From assembly GCA_026706395.1 (NCBI GenBank), contig JAPOYU010000110.1, forward strand, positions 1-48,971: DNA of 48,971 nt, given 5' to 3'. The notes beneath the pieces are model-generated. The model was not told the origin of the DNA, did no database searches, and worked only from the letters and a program-made list of their open reading frames with translations. Origin of the DNA: Chloroflexota bacterium. GTDB taxonomy: Bacteria; Chloroflexota; Anaerolineae; Aggregatilineales; Phototrophicaceae. How positions within the stretch are numbered: position 1 is the stretch's first letter; every line of letters begins with the position of its first letter. Shown in pieces: positions 16,500-28,838 of this stretch. A program made the position numbers and the translations under genes.

Positions 16500-18737
16500 T
16501 CAACTCCTTCTCAGCAGCGCAAGCAGCCCGTAAAGCGCCAAGGCCAGCCAGGTGAGCCCACTGACAATGACGCCGACGGCATAAGTATCAGGCGCGAATG
16601 TGAGCGAGAGCGAATGCTGCCCCGCGGGGATCTCGACAGCGCTTAAGCCGGCGTAGGCGGGGATGATCGGGACCGGCTCGCCATTGAGGCTTGCTTTCCA
16701 GCCCGGATAATGTGGCAGGGACAGCGATAGAATGGCATTGTCGGCAGTATCGATGTGGACGACGATTTCTTCTGGCGCGAAGGATGCGACAGTGGCCTTT
16801 CCCGCCGCGGCTTGACCGGGCAGAGCCAGGGCCGGCGCCCTTTGCAAGACGATTTTCTCACGCTCGTCGTAGCGAATATCGCCCATCAATTCCACCGCCC
16901 ACTGTTCGTTGTCGACGACATCCGCTTCATAATACAGTCGGGCGAAAGGACGGGGATCATCCAGGCGATGCAGGTAAACCGCGCCTCGCTGATCCGCGCC
17001 CCGTCCTATTACCTGGGTGGGGACCGACAAGCGCTCTTGGCCGCTGAATACATACTTGACTGCGTAAAGCTCCCAGGACAATGGATTATCATCATAATCG
17101 GCATAGATGATTAACAGCGGCGCTTTCAGCCAAAGCGGGCTGATGCCGCGGACATCCATCAGGCCGTGAAGGCTGCCATAGTTGTCTTCCAGGCCGCGGA
17201 AGCCATCGACGCGAAAGGGCTGCCGACTGTCGTCATCCAGGACTTGTTGGACGAGCGGCGACGGCGTCATACTGAGTTGTTCGTTGTACGGCAGGGAGTC
17301 GTATATGGCGGGATGATCGAGATTGACGGAGAAAAGCTCAAATACGATGAGAGCAGCCAGGGCGAGTTGTACGACAATTCTGCGTGGTTGGGAGACGAAG
17401 CTCCGCAAGACAAAAAAAGCGGCAACGGCGATGAACGCGCTGCGTGTAGCGATGTTGAACAGGCCTCCCCAGGTGGCTGAGTCGGCGGTCCAGGCGAAAA
17501 ACGCGACGAGCGCGACGCCGGTGACAAGCGAAGCGAAGGCGCCCCAGTAGTGTATCGCCCGTCTGCGATAAAGGTGATTGGTCCAGGCGGCGGCAGCGAC
17601 AATGCCCAAGCCCGCCAAGATCGCCAGACTATTGGCGACGACAACGGCAGCGCGTTCCTGGCCGCGGAAGAAGCGCAAGCCCGGAACGAAGTTGTAGGTG
17701 ACTTGATAGAAAGCGCTGTTGTCGCCGAGGCTATGCAGCAGGCCGATGAAAGCCGTCAGCAGCCAGAAACGACTTTCGCGCTCCCCGCGGGTGGCGGCCA
17801 AGGCGACGAAGAAGAGCGCGGGGATCCCGGCATAGAGTGGAGACCATTGGCTGACCGAGCCGGGAAAAACAAGCTGGACGATATCACGGAAGGGGAAACC
17901 GTTGCCTTTTGCGGCGTAACCCAGTTCTTCGCGCGATGTCAGCAGCAGGTACTCGATGCCGGGCAAAAGGGTGACGGCGCATACGCCGATGGTCACCGTG
18001 GCTAAGGCGACGAAACCAGCGATGAAGGAGCGCCAGCGATTGTTCAGACGAAGCGAGCGAAATAAAAGATAGGCGACAACCACGTAGGTGATGAACCAAC
18101 TGGTCTGGGGATGACCGGCCAGCCAGGACAGGCCCAGACCAAAACCAGCCAGCGCGATGCCGGGGAATGCGAGTCGCCGGCCGCGTGACGCTTCAAGTAT
18201 GCCGATGGCGATTAAGGGGAACCAGACGGCGGCTTCGAGCACGGCGAGTTGCAGAGGAGGATAACCGGTTGTGTAGCCGCCATAGCCGATGATGACGGCG
18301 GAACAGAATGCCGCCAGATGACTGAGCGCGTGCCGCCAGGTCAGCCGGCGCACGAAGAGATACATTAGCAGAGTGTAGAGCAGGACGTGAAAAGCCATCT
18401 CCAGTTGGAGCGCGTTATAGCTCCAGCCGCCGCTAATGCTGCTCAGGCCGATGGTGAGCCAGCGCGGCGGATAGAATACCGCTGCCTGCGTATCGGCGAT
18501 AAAGGGCAAACCGCCATTGTTGTAGGGATTCCAGAGCGGGATTTCTCCGCGAGACATGCGCTCGTACTGATAACCAGCGAAGGCGACGAATTGGCCGGAG
18601 AAGTCACCCTTTGCCAGCGAAGCCTGGTCGGCGGCTATGGGAGTAAAGAGGCGCCAGAAGAACAGCAGCCACAGCAAGACCAACAGGGCGATGGCTCGGA
18701 AATCTTTGTCCTGCATAATCTGGCTCTTTAGGCGCAT
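16500..18737 (-). CDS. YfhO-family integral membrane protein (GT-C-like)
   Basis: The 745-residue protein has about a dozen membrane helices followed by a soluble beta-rich C-terminal domain (about 600-715) and a final helix, the YfhO pattern. The first extracytoplasmic loop carries a YERMSRGEIPLWNPYNNGG stretch (in parts) with the Asp/Asn-rich W-N-P-Y motif seen in YfhO and lipid-linked sugar transferases. YfhO proteins are thought to glycosylate lipoteichoic acid or similar polymers. Two start codons are possible, 18737 or the Met codon at 18716. It lies between GT4 and the ligase-like gene in a tightly packed operon. Confidence 0.82.
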   Translation of the reverse strand: MRLKSQIMQDKDFRAIALLVLLWLLFFWRLFTPIAADQASLAKGDFSGQFVAFAGYQYERMSRGEIPLWNPYNNGGLPFIADTQAAVFYPPRWLTIGLSSISGGWSYNALQLEMAFHVLLYTLLMYLFVRRLTWRHALSHLAAFCSAVIIGYGGYTTGYPPLQLAVLEAAVWFPLIAIGILEASRGRRLAFPGIALAGFGLGLSWLAGHPQTSWFITYVVVAYLLFRSLRLNNRWRSFIAGFVALATVTIGVCAVTLLPGIEYLLLTSREELGYAAKGNGFPFRDIVQLVFPGSVSQWSPLYAGIPALFFVALAATRGERESRFWLLTAFIGLLHSLGDNSAFYQVTYNFVPGLRFFRGQERAAVVVANSLAILAGLGIVAAAAWTNHLYRRRAIHYWGAFASLVTGVALVAFFAWTADSATWGGLFNIATRSAFIAVAAFFVLRSFVSQPRRIVVQLALAALIVFELFSVNLDHPAIYDSLPYNEQLSMTPSPLVQQVLDDDSRQPFRVDGFRGLEDNYGSLHGLMDVRGISPLWLKAPLLIIYADYDDNPLSWELYAVKYVFSGQERLSVPTQVIGRGADQRGAVYLHRLDDPRPFARLYYEADVVDNEQWAVELMGDIRYDEREKIVLQRAPALALPGQAAAGKATVASFAPEEIVVHIDTADNAILSLSLPHYPGWKASLNGEPVPIIPAYAGLSAVEIPAGQHSLSLTFAPDTYAVGVIVSGLTWLALALYGLLALLRRS

Positions 18738-18749
18738 TCAAATAGTCCG

Positions 18750-19874
18750 TTACAGGCAAGCTTGGTAAAAGTCGGCGGTAGCCTGCGTGACCTCGTCCCA
18801 ATCAAAGTGCTTGCTGAGTTTCAGCGCGCCGCCGCGCAATGTCTCCAATTGTTCTCGATTAGTCATCAAGTGCGCAAGCGCGATTTGGATACTCTCGGCC
18901 GAGCGGGGCGGAACGAGCCAGAGATTGCGCCCGTGACTGAAGGAATCGACTGCGACAGTTGGCTCGCTGGTCAGCACTGCGCAACCTTGATGAATCGCGG
19001 CGATGAGACTGCTGCGGCGGTAGGAGGCGCCATCGGCGAAAGGCAAGACCATCAGGTCGATGGCATTGAAGCAGGCGGCGATTTCGGCCTCGGGCAGAAA
19101 GCCGGTCCATTGCACTGCGTTCGCCAGGCCGAGGCGTCTGATACGTTCATCCAAGCCCTGCAGATATTGCTCGTCACCGTCGGCGTCAACGGTGTTGCTG
19201 CGTCCGCCGATGAAAACCAGACGTATATCTGCTCCGCCGCGGCGGGTCCTCGCGAGAGCGTCAATGAGCCAGTCAACCCCTTTGATCGCCTTGACGAAGC
19301 CGAAATGTCCGAGCAGGAAAGTTGAACGGGTCGCGCCAAGTCGCTCGCGGAGGGCGGCGCGTTCCTGGGCGTCGAGGGTACGGCGCTTAATGCTGCTGCC
19401 GATCGGAATCAAGCGGCGCTTGGGCATGGCTTTCAAGCGCAGGTGATCTTCATGATTGGTAGTGATCACGCCGGCCGATGCGCGCGCGAGCTGCATCACT
19501 ATCCAGTTACGAAGCGGACCGGCCTTTGGGAAGAGATAGGGAAAGCGCAGATCGTGAAATGTGGTGACGACGGGCCGATCAACCAAGTGCGGCAGAAAAT
19601 GGATGTATGGCGACATGTCGTAGGCGGCGGTCTGGAACTGGAGATTGACGATATCGGGTTTGATGCGGCGCAGCCAGGCGCGAATCTGGCGCAGCCCCTT
19701 CAGGCCCCAGCCATCCACTGTGCTGACGGGCAAGGTTTCACTTGAGGTTCCGGCGCGGCTGAGAATGGAGACATCGTGTCCTGCAACGCGCAGGCATTCG
19801 GACAGAATCCGCGCGAAGTCGCCGACGCCGCCGGGCATTGGCGGAAACTCGCCGCTGATCATGGCGATCTTCAT
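18750..19874 (-). CDS. GT4-family glycosyltransferase
   Basis: The 374-residue protein has the GT-B fold pattern of group 1 transferases. It begins with MKIAMISGEFPPMPGGVGDF, the usual glycine-rich acceptor loop, then VVTTFHDLRFPYLFP and IGSSIKRR. The C-terminal donor domain has LLGHFGFVKAIKGVDWLI and PFADGASYRRSSLIAAI, where the second E of the EX7E motif would lie; that motif is not clearly kept. It overlaps the upstream GT2 gene by 4 bases (ATGA), so the two are translationally coupled. It probably adds a sugar to the surface polysaccharide; donor and acceptor are unknown. Confidence 0.87.
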   Translation of the reverse strand: MKIAMISGEFPPMPGGVGDFARILSECLRVAGHDVSILSRAGTSSETLPVSTVDGWGLKGLRQIRAWLRRIKPDIVNLQFQTAAYDMSPYIHFLPHLVDRPVVTTFHDLRFPYLFPKAGPLRNWIVMQLARASAGVITTNHEDHLRLKAMPKRRLIPIGSSIKRRTLDAQERAALRERLGATRSTFLLGHFGFVKAIKGVDWLIDALARTRRGGADIRLVFIGGRSNTVDADGDEQYLQGLDERIRRLGLANAVQWTGFLPEAEIAACFNAIDLMVLPFADGASYRRSSLIAAIHQGCAVLTSEPTVAVDSFSHGRNLWLVPPRSAESIQIALAHLMTNREQLETLRGGALKLSKHFDWDEVTQATADFYQACL

Positions 19875-20881
19875 AATTTCGCCTTCAAGCCGCTGCGCAA
19901 CACTTGCCAGTATGTGCGAACGCGTTCTGTCCGCAGTTCGCGTTTGTGGCCCAGCATGCCCTTAAACGATTCCAGGATGAGCTGCCAGCCGAAGAGAATG
20001 AGGAGGAGGGCGCGCAGAAAGATATAGGCGCCGTATCCGTGATGCACCCGGAAATATCGCAGTTTGCTGGTTTGGAAGTGTATGTGCTTGAAGGCGCTGG
20101 CTTGTTCGCTGCTCTTGCCGCCGTGATGCGTGATTTTGGCGCCGCCGTGATAGACAATCTGCCAGCCCGCGGATTTAGCCCGCCGACAGTAATCGAGCTC
20201 CTCGTAATACATGATGTAGCCGTCGTCTAGGCCGCCGATATCTTGATAGACCTCGCGCCGCAGGAGGAAGGCCGAACCTTGTACCCAGTCCACCTCTATG
20301 ATGTTCTTGTCGCCCGTATCCAAGAGGCGATAGTCCCGTTCCACGGCGGCGGGCGCCCAGAACGAAAGCCAGGTGCTTTCGAAGATGCCGGTGATGAGGG
20401 TAGGGAAGCGGCGGCGCGTTGATTGGTGGCTGCCGTCGGTGTTGAGGGTATGCGGCCCAAGGATGCCGACCGCAGGATTCGCTTGCATATAGTCGAGCAG
20501 TTGGGCGAGAGCGGTCGGGCAAAGTTCAGTGTCCGGATTTAGCAGAAATAAGAAGTCACCCATTGCCTGCGCCAATCCCAGATTGTTGCCCCGTGTGAAG
20601 CCGATATTCTCAGCCTGCGGCAACAGGATCACGGAGGGATATTTCTGACGCAGCATGTCTGTGCTGCCGTCTGTGCTGGCGGAGTCGACCACGATGATCT
20701 CGTAGCTTTCGGCATCAAGGGTCGAAGCGAATATGCTGGCGAGACAAGCGTCCAGCAGGTCGCGCACATTCCAATTGACGATGACGATTGAAAGCACAAG
20801 CAAATGGCCGGTTGAACGTTTGAACTGTAGGCAGTTTAGCAGGCTTTGGTCTTTTTCGAGAGCATTCGCGCCGCCGTTCAA
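19871..20881 (-). CDS. GT2-family glycosyltransferase (rhamnosyltransferase-like)
   Basis: A GT-A transferase of 336 residues with LSIVIVNWNVRDLL, VVDSASTDGSTDML, FLLNPDTELC (the DxD-like metal site), a GSAFLLRREVY motif and GGLDDGYIMYYEELDYC, the E-D/E-x-D catalytic region. It is close to the WbbL rhamnosyltransferase group. The frame opens at a TTG at 20881 that overlaps the tatD stop (TTGA); a GTG at 20797, just before LSIVIVNWN, is an alternative start that would remove 28 residues. The hydrophobic C-terminal stretch may attach it to the membrane. With gmd and an rmd-like gene upstream, GDP-rhamnose is a plausible donor. Confidence 0.87.
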   Translation of the reverse strand: MNGGANALEKDQSLLNCLQFKRSTGHLLVLSIVIVNWNVRDLLDACLASIFASTLDAESYEIIVVDSASTDGSTDMLRQKYPSVILLPQAENIGFTRGNNLGLAQAMGDFLFLLNPDTELCPTALAQLLDYMQANPAVGILGPHTLNTDGSHQSTRRRFPTLITGIFESTWLSFWAPAAVERDYRLLDTGDKNIIEVDWVQGSAFLLRREVYQDIGGLDDGYIMYYEELDYCRRAKSAGWQIVYHGGAKITHHGGKSSEQASAFKHIHFQTSKLRYFRVHHGYGAYIFLRALLLILFGWQLILESFKGMLGHKRELRTERVRTYWQVLRSGLKAKL

Positions 20882-21674
20882 AGCAGGGCGAATAACCGCT
20901 TGGCGTTTGCGGTGGTCCGTTGCGCCATCTCCTCGGCAGAGACCCCATGCAGTTCGGCGAGCTTGCGGTTGATGAAAGGCAGGTAGGCGGGTTCGTTGCG
21001 TTTGCCTCGGCGCTCTTGCGGCGCGAGAAAAGGTCCGTCAGTTTCAATTATGATGCGGTCTTGGGGGAGGCTCGTAGCTATGGCGCGCAGTTCGTCCGCC
21101 TTCTTGTAAGTGACCGGACCGGTGAAGCCGATGAAGAAACCGAGATCGATAGCGCGCTGGGCGGTTTCCAGCGAGGCGGAAAAAGAATGCAATGCACCGA
21201 GCCGGCCGCGAAGGCTTGACGCTGTCTGAGGCGCCCAGGCTTCCAGTATCGCCATCAGGTCGCTGGCTGCCTCGCGGTTGTGCAAGATGACCGGCAGTTC
21301 CAAATCCGCGGCGAGTTCGAGTTGTGCTTCCAGCGCGCTATGTTGCGTTGGCTTCGGGCATTTGTCCCAATAATAGTCGAGCCCGATTTCACCGATCGCT
21401 ACGATGTCTTGGTGACGTGAGAAGGCCCGCAGTTCGTCGACATGGGACTGGGCGAATTCACCGCAGCTGTTGGGATGGACACCGACGGCCGCGTAGACGC
21501 CATCGTGTTGGCCGGCCAGTTCGATCGCCTGGTTGCAACTGGGCAGGTCGATAGCGGGGATGATGATAAGCTTAACACCGGCATCGCTGGCCCGCGCCAA
21601 GACCTCCATCCGATCATCGGCATAGCTGGTGAAATTGAGATGGCAGTGCGTATCAATCAGCTCGGGAGCGGACA

Positions 21675-21675
<1 letters not shown>
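20878..21675 (-). CDS. tatD: TatD-family metal-dependent hydrolase (DNase)
   Basis: The 265-residue TIM-barrel enzyme shows the TatD landmarks: IDTHCHLNF metal ligands at the start, VGVHPN, IGEIGLDYYWD, QLELAADLELPVILHNREA, LHSFSAS, and IIETDGPFLAP. Family members are 3'-5' exonucleases or general phosphodiesterases. The gene overlaps the gmd stop by one base and the following GT2 gene by four, so it is embedded in the polysaccharide operon without an obvious functional reason. Confidence 0.92.
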
Positions 21676-23622
<1,947 letters not shown>

Positions 23623-23706
23623 GGCATGGACCTCACTGGCGCGAGACTGACGGCAAGGGCTTGACACATGGCTGGACCTGCAATTCCGATCAAGAGTACA
23701 GGCGAC

Positions 23707-23735
23707 ATTATAGACTATCGGGTAAAGGTTGCCAG
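23707..23735 (-). promoter_or_regulatory. Promoter of the polysaccharide operon
   Basis: On the minus strand a perfect TATAAT (23712-23707) lies 17 bases from CTGGCA (about 23735-23730). It is 84 bases upstream of the TTG start at 23622. It sits in the 200-base gap between the DUF4397 gene and the rmd-like gene, which otherwise shows no gene. Confidence 0.5.
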
Positions 23736-23823
23736 CCTTTCGGAAAGGATAAGTCTTGCCGGTCTCAGCAGGTGAACAGTTGCATGTCCGCCGGCTGGGT
23801 TGCGAGGTCCTCGCGCCCGTTGA

Positions 23824-26367
23824 TTAAAAACCCAGGTCGTTGAAGCGTGGTAATTGGCCCTCCAGAAACGCGCGCGTGTGCCTTCTGCCGTCCATTGACA
23901 GCACGAGATATGGGGCGGCGACCCAGCCCTCTTCGCCTTCGTATTGAACTTTGTACCAGCCCCCGCTCTCGGTGACGCCTTCAAGGCGCAACATGGCGCC
24001 GGGTGGAATCAGGGCGAGCGACTCGGAGGTTGCGTCCGGATAGCGGCGTAGATGCAGGGCGGAATCGAAGTTCACATTGACTTCGCCGACGATGCCCTCA
24101 ACTGGCTCCTCAGGTTCAGTCGGTGTGGAAGGCAGCACACCGCCGGTCACTGTGCCGCTGATGACCGGCAGGGCGGATGGGTCAAGCGCGCGCAAGGCAT
24201 CGGGTCGTACAGGCGCGTTGTTCAACAGCAACTGTATATAGGACATATTCACCCAGCCTTTTATAGGATTGCCGGCTGGGGGATGGTATTCAATAAAAGC
24301 CCAAGCTCCGGCTTCGTCCAGCCCGAGCATACGCATTGTTGTCTCAGCCGGAAGCAGGGTGAGGATATCGGAATTGACGTCATTGCCCCGGCGTAAATTG
24401 AGCAAAGCATCGGGATTGAGGCCTATAACGCGAGCGGCGACATAATCGGCAAGCGCGGGCGGCTGGATGTCAGTGTTATGGGTGCCGCCGGGTCGATTCT
24501 GAGGTACGAGGGGCAGGTGGGCCAGCCACTGCCGCTCGCCAGTGCGGTTAAAGACTTCAAGATAATAGGCGTTGGTCCAGCCTACGATGGCGCCGCCATC
24601 CTCTGTCGTGTAGATAACGTAGAGCCAAGTGTCCGCGGCAGGTAGATCCTGGTAGGCCGGAAGAGCGGCGGCGGCGTCTCTTTGGTACCCGCTCAAGTCT
24701 ACCGGCAGGTCTGCTGGTTCACCGGGATCAAATTTGCTGGGTCCACGCCGGCCGAGCACCATCAAATTGCTTTCAGAGGGCAGCAGACCTAACGACAACG
24801 CGTCGCTGGTGGGGTATTGGCGCATGTGCAAGGCGGTGTCCGGGTTTACCTTGACGGTGGCGTAGGGTGTCAATGATGGTCCGACTGGCGTTGCTAGGTC
24901 GCCTGTGGAAGAGTCTGGCTCAGAACCTTCAGCGGTCTGCTCTGCCGCGGGCTCTTCGGTCACTTCTTCGACAGGTTCTTGTGAGTCTGTTTCAGGGTCT
25001 TCGACTTCAACCGCGGGCTCGATGCTTGGCTCGTCCGCCGCCGCTTCGTCAGGGGCCTCTTCCAGGTCGGATGCAGGCGCGTCGGCTGCTTCGATATCGT
25101 CATCCGTCGGCCTTGCCCGAATGTGGCGTTCCAAGCTTGTCTCGGCGACGAGCAGACCTGGCGCTGAGAATGCGCTGCCGGCCAGAGCGACAAGTGTGTA
25201 GTACGAACCGCCATGGAAGGTGTGGGGCGGTATGGAGACCTCCCCTCGGTCTCCGCCGATATTGAGATGGAGCATCATAGCCTGGCGTCCGGAGATGATT
25301 TTGGCGGCGTCGCCGGCTTCATTGGATCGGACATTCAGCGCGATAATCGCGCCCCCCTGCAATTGCAGATGGTTGATGACGCTGTCGGGTATCGCGTTGA
25401 TCAGGTTGACCACAGCCGATCGCTCGTCGACATCCGCGGTTGCGTCGGCGAAATGGAACATGCCCAAGCCGGCATCAGTGCGCATCAGCACGACCGTGCT
25501 CATTTCCCCGGCGCGAATCCGCATACGCTCGGACATGATCTCGGCAGCGCCCAGATTGACAGCGATGTCGTATGAGCCGCCGGCCAAAGCGATGTGCGGG
25601 GAAGGCTCGGCGAAACTCAGAGCGGGCAGGAATAGCTGCTCGTTGACGCGCAGGTCAACTGGCGCCGCGCCTTCTATGGCGTGAATAAAGCGCAAGTGGC
25701 CACTATCCGCGCCCCCTTCTGCCGCGGCGACAGCGTTAAAGATTTCCGGCTCGGACGCGCTGCCGTGAATGATCAAGAGATTGACCGTGCCGGCGGCGAG
25801 CGCCCGGCTGACCAGCGCGACCGGCATCTCGTCGCTGTTGATCCTGAACAGTATGTCGTACGTACCGGCGCTCGTTTCTACCGGGTTGCTGGCGCCGCCA
25901 GCGATGAGATCGACATCTAATGTCGGGGTCTCATCCGTACCGCTGACAGTCACCTGCACTTCAGCGTCGAGGGCGTTGAACAGCGCAAGGCGGGCCTTAC
26001 CGGTGGAGATGGGCGAGAGATCTTCGCTGACGATGTGGAAACGACTGTCGCCCGATTCCGCCAGGAAGACCGTTGCCGGCCCCGCCGGGAGGTTTGTTCT
26101 TTCAGTCTCGAACGTGACGGAGGTGGCGGGCAGGCCCGTGGTCAGCTCCGCCGGTCCCGCGGTGACCTTGATATGAGTAGATGCCTCGGCGTAGTGCAAA
26201 TCAGCGGCGGCAAGTTCGCCATTCAGGTAAATGTCTAAGGCTGCGCTGCCGGCGTCTAGGTGGACGAAGCGCGCCAGTGCTGTTTCTTGCGCGTAATGCG
26301 AGCCGGTTATGAACGCTGCCGCCATAATGGCGACAAGCAGCGACATGGCAATTCGAATTCGGGTCAT
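23824..26367 (-). CDS. Secreted DUF4397 and triple SH3-domain protein
   Basis: The 847-residue protein starts at the ATG at 26367 (a TTG nine bases upstream is possible) with a signal peptide. Residues 25-400 hold about four DUF4397-like beta-domains, each opening with a phrase such as ARFVHLDAGSAALDIYLNG or LRFIHAIEGAAPVDLRVN. An acidic Glu/Pro/Ala-rich linker (about 400-490) follows. Three bacterial SH3 domains at the C-terminus show ALHMRQYPTSD, LLNLRRGNDVNSD and ALHLRRYPDATSE, with GWV-type ends. The design suggests a wall- or surface-bound protein with SH3 domains gripping peptidoglycan or glycan. The function of DUF4397 is unknown. Confidence 0.85.
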   Translation of the reverse strand: MTRIRIAMSLLVAIMAAAFITGSHYAQETALARFVHLDAGSAALDIYLNGELAAADLHYAEASTHIKVTAGPAELTTGLPATSVTFETERTNLPAGPATVFLAESGDSRFHIVSEDLSPISTGKARLALFNALDAEVQVTVSGTDETPTLDVDLIAGGASNPVETSAGTYDILFRINSDEMPVALVSRALAAGTVNLLIIHGSASEPEIFNAVAAAEGGADSGHLRFIHAIEGAAPVDLRVNEQLFLPALSFAEPSPHIALAGGSYDIAVNLGAAEIMSERMRIRAGEMSTVVLMRTDAGLGMFHFADATADVDERSAVVNLINAIPDSVINHLQLQGGAIIALNVRSNEAGDAAKIISGRQAMMLHLNIGGDRGEVSIPPHTFHGGSYYTLVALAGSAFSAPGLLVAETSLERHIRARPTDDDIEAADAPASDLEEAPDEAAADEPSIEPAVEVEDPETDSQEPVEEVTEEPAAEQTAEGSEPDSSTGDLATPVGPSLTPYATVKVNPDTALHMRQYPTSDALSLGLLPSESNLMVLGRRGPSKFDPGEPADLPVDLSGYQRDAAAALPAYQDLPAADTWLYVIYTTEDGGAIVGWTNAYYLEVFNRTGERQWLAHLPLVPQNRPGGTHNTDIQPPALADYVAARVIGLNPDALLNLRRGNDVNSDILTLLPAETTMRMLGLDEAGAWAFIEYHPPAGNPIKGWVNMSYIQLLLNNAPVRPDALRALDPSALPVISGTVTGGVLPSTPTEPEEPVEGIVGEVNVNFDSALHLRRYPDATSESLALIPPGAMLRLEGVTESGGWYKVQYEGEEGWVAAPYLVLSMDGRRHTRAFLEGQLPRFNDLGF

Positions 26368-26467
26368 GACTTCCAATCCCGTTTCTTCGCCAAGACCGAC
26401 ACATCAAATCGTGCTGGCGCAGGGGATCGGCGTAGCTTGTGGCGCGCGCCTCCGGCGGAAAGGTGGC

Positions 26468-27745
<1,278 letters not shown>

Positions 27746-27749
27746 TTAA

Positions 27750-27781
27750 CCCCGGGTGAGAGGGCACCAACATAACCGGGG
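27750..27781 (-). promoter_or_regulatory. ahcY: Hairpin in the ahcY leader
   Basis: On the minus strand CCCCGG (27781-27776) pairs with CCGGGG (27755-27750); an inner GTG/CAC pair is also possible. The hairpin ends 20 bases before the ahcY start and 5-10 bases upstream of its ribosome binding site. A promoter-like TTGACG lies at 27812 and below, with TAGAAT 20 bases further on, which is longer than normal spacing. I could not match the hairpin to a known SAH or SAM riboswitch. Confidence 0.35.
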
Positions 27782-27836
27782 GCATTCTAGCATAATTGCG
27801 CTGGCCTGTCGTCAAGAAACTGAGTTTCGACCGACG

Positions 27837-28793
27837 CTAGAGAACGCAGTCCAAAAGACCGCCGTCGTCGGCGAGATTGCGGAACCGTTTGACAAACTCT
27901 GCAATTGTGAAGCTGTGATTCTGCGTGCCGACAACTTCCAGCGCATAGGTCGCGCTAAGAGCGCCAATCTCGGCTGAGAGCTTCAGCGGAAAGCCTTTGC
28001 TCATGCCGAGGATCAAGCCGGCGCGATAGGCGTCGCCGGCGCCGGTGGGGTCGGCGATTTCGCTTGGCGCGAAGGCGGCGACCTCTATAGTTTCATCGTC
28101 CAGGTAGAGTTTGGAGCCGTGCTCGCTGGCTGTGATGACCACGATATCGACCATTTCCCGCAGATCGTTCAGATCCAGCCCGGTCTTCTCGTAGATGACG
28201 CTCGCCTCGTAGATGTTGACCACCACCATGTGCGCGCCACGCAGGCTCCGCCGCAACTCCTCGCCGGTAAGGCGCGCGACCTGTTGGCCCGGGTCGTAAA
28301 TGACGCGAATGTCTCGCTCACGGCATTCGTCGCAGAGCTTCACCATCGCGATGGGGTCGTTGGGCGATATCACCACCAGATCCGGCTTGGCGCTGAGTAC
28401 ATCGGCAATGCGGTAATTCCGCGCCAGGTTCATCGCGCCGCCGTAAAAGAAGGCCAACTGATTATTGTCGTCGTCGGTGTTGGCGAAAAAGGAGGCGGTG
28501 AAGACATCGTCGATTTGGATGACGCTGCTGCAATCAACGCCGTTGCTTTCCAGCCACCCCCGATAGTCGCCGAAATCGCGGCCGACCGTCCCCATGAGTT
28601 TCGGGCGCAGGCCGAATTTCGACATAGTGAAGGCGATGTTAGCCGCGACGCCGCACCAATCATTCGTCATATCGTCGACCAGGAAGCTGAGGCTCATGTT
28701 GTGCAGCTCGTCGGGGATGAAGTGCTGCTGGAACCGGCCGGGGAAACGCATCAGATAATCGTAGGCGATCGAGCCCGTTATCAGAGTATCCAT
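27837..28793 (-). CDS. PfkB-family sugar/nucleoside kinase, probable adenosine kinase
   Basis: The 318-residue ribokinase-like enzyme has the N-terminal ITGSIAYDYLMRFPG strand, a GG-like W-C-G-V-A-A-N-I-A-F substrate loop, and the C-terminal PfkB signature ADPTGAGDAYRAG near residue 250, with the catalytic Asp and anion hole. It lies between mtnA and ahcY. AhcY releases adenosine, so phosphorylation of adenosine to AMP is the likely job. This is a context inference, because the fold alone also fits sugar kinases. Confidence 0.85.
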   Translation of the reverse strand: MDTLITGSIAYDYLMRFPGRFQQHFIPDELHNMSLSFLVDDMTNDWCGVAANIAFTMSKFGLRPKLMGTVGRDFGDYRGWLESNGVDCSSVIQIDDVFTASFFANTDDDNNQLAFFYGGAMNLARNYRIADVLSAKPDLVVISPNDPIAMVKLCDECRERDIRVIYDPGQQVARLTGEELRRSLRGAHMVVVNIYEASVIYEKTGLDLNDLREMVDIVVITASEHGSKLYLDDETIEVAAFAPSEIADPTGAGDAYRAGLILGMSKGFPLKLSAEIGALSATYALEVVGTQNHSFTIAEFVKRFRNLADDGGLLDCVL

Positions 28794-28838
28794 GTCTTAA
28801 CGTCCGTTGGGATATGGCCAATAAGAGACGCTGAGCAA

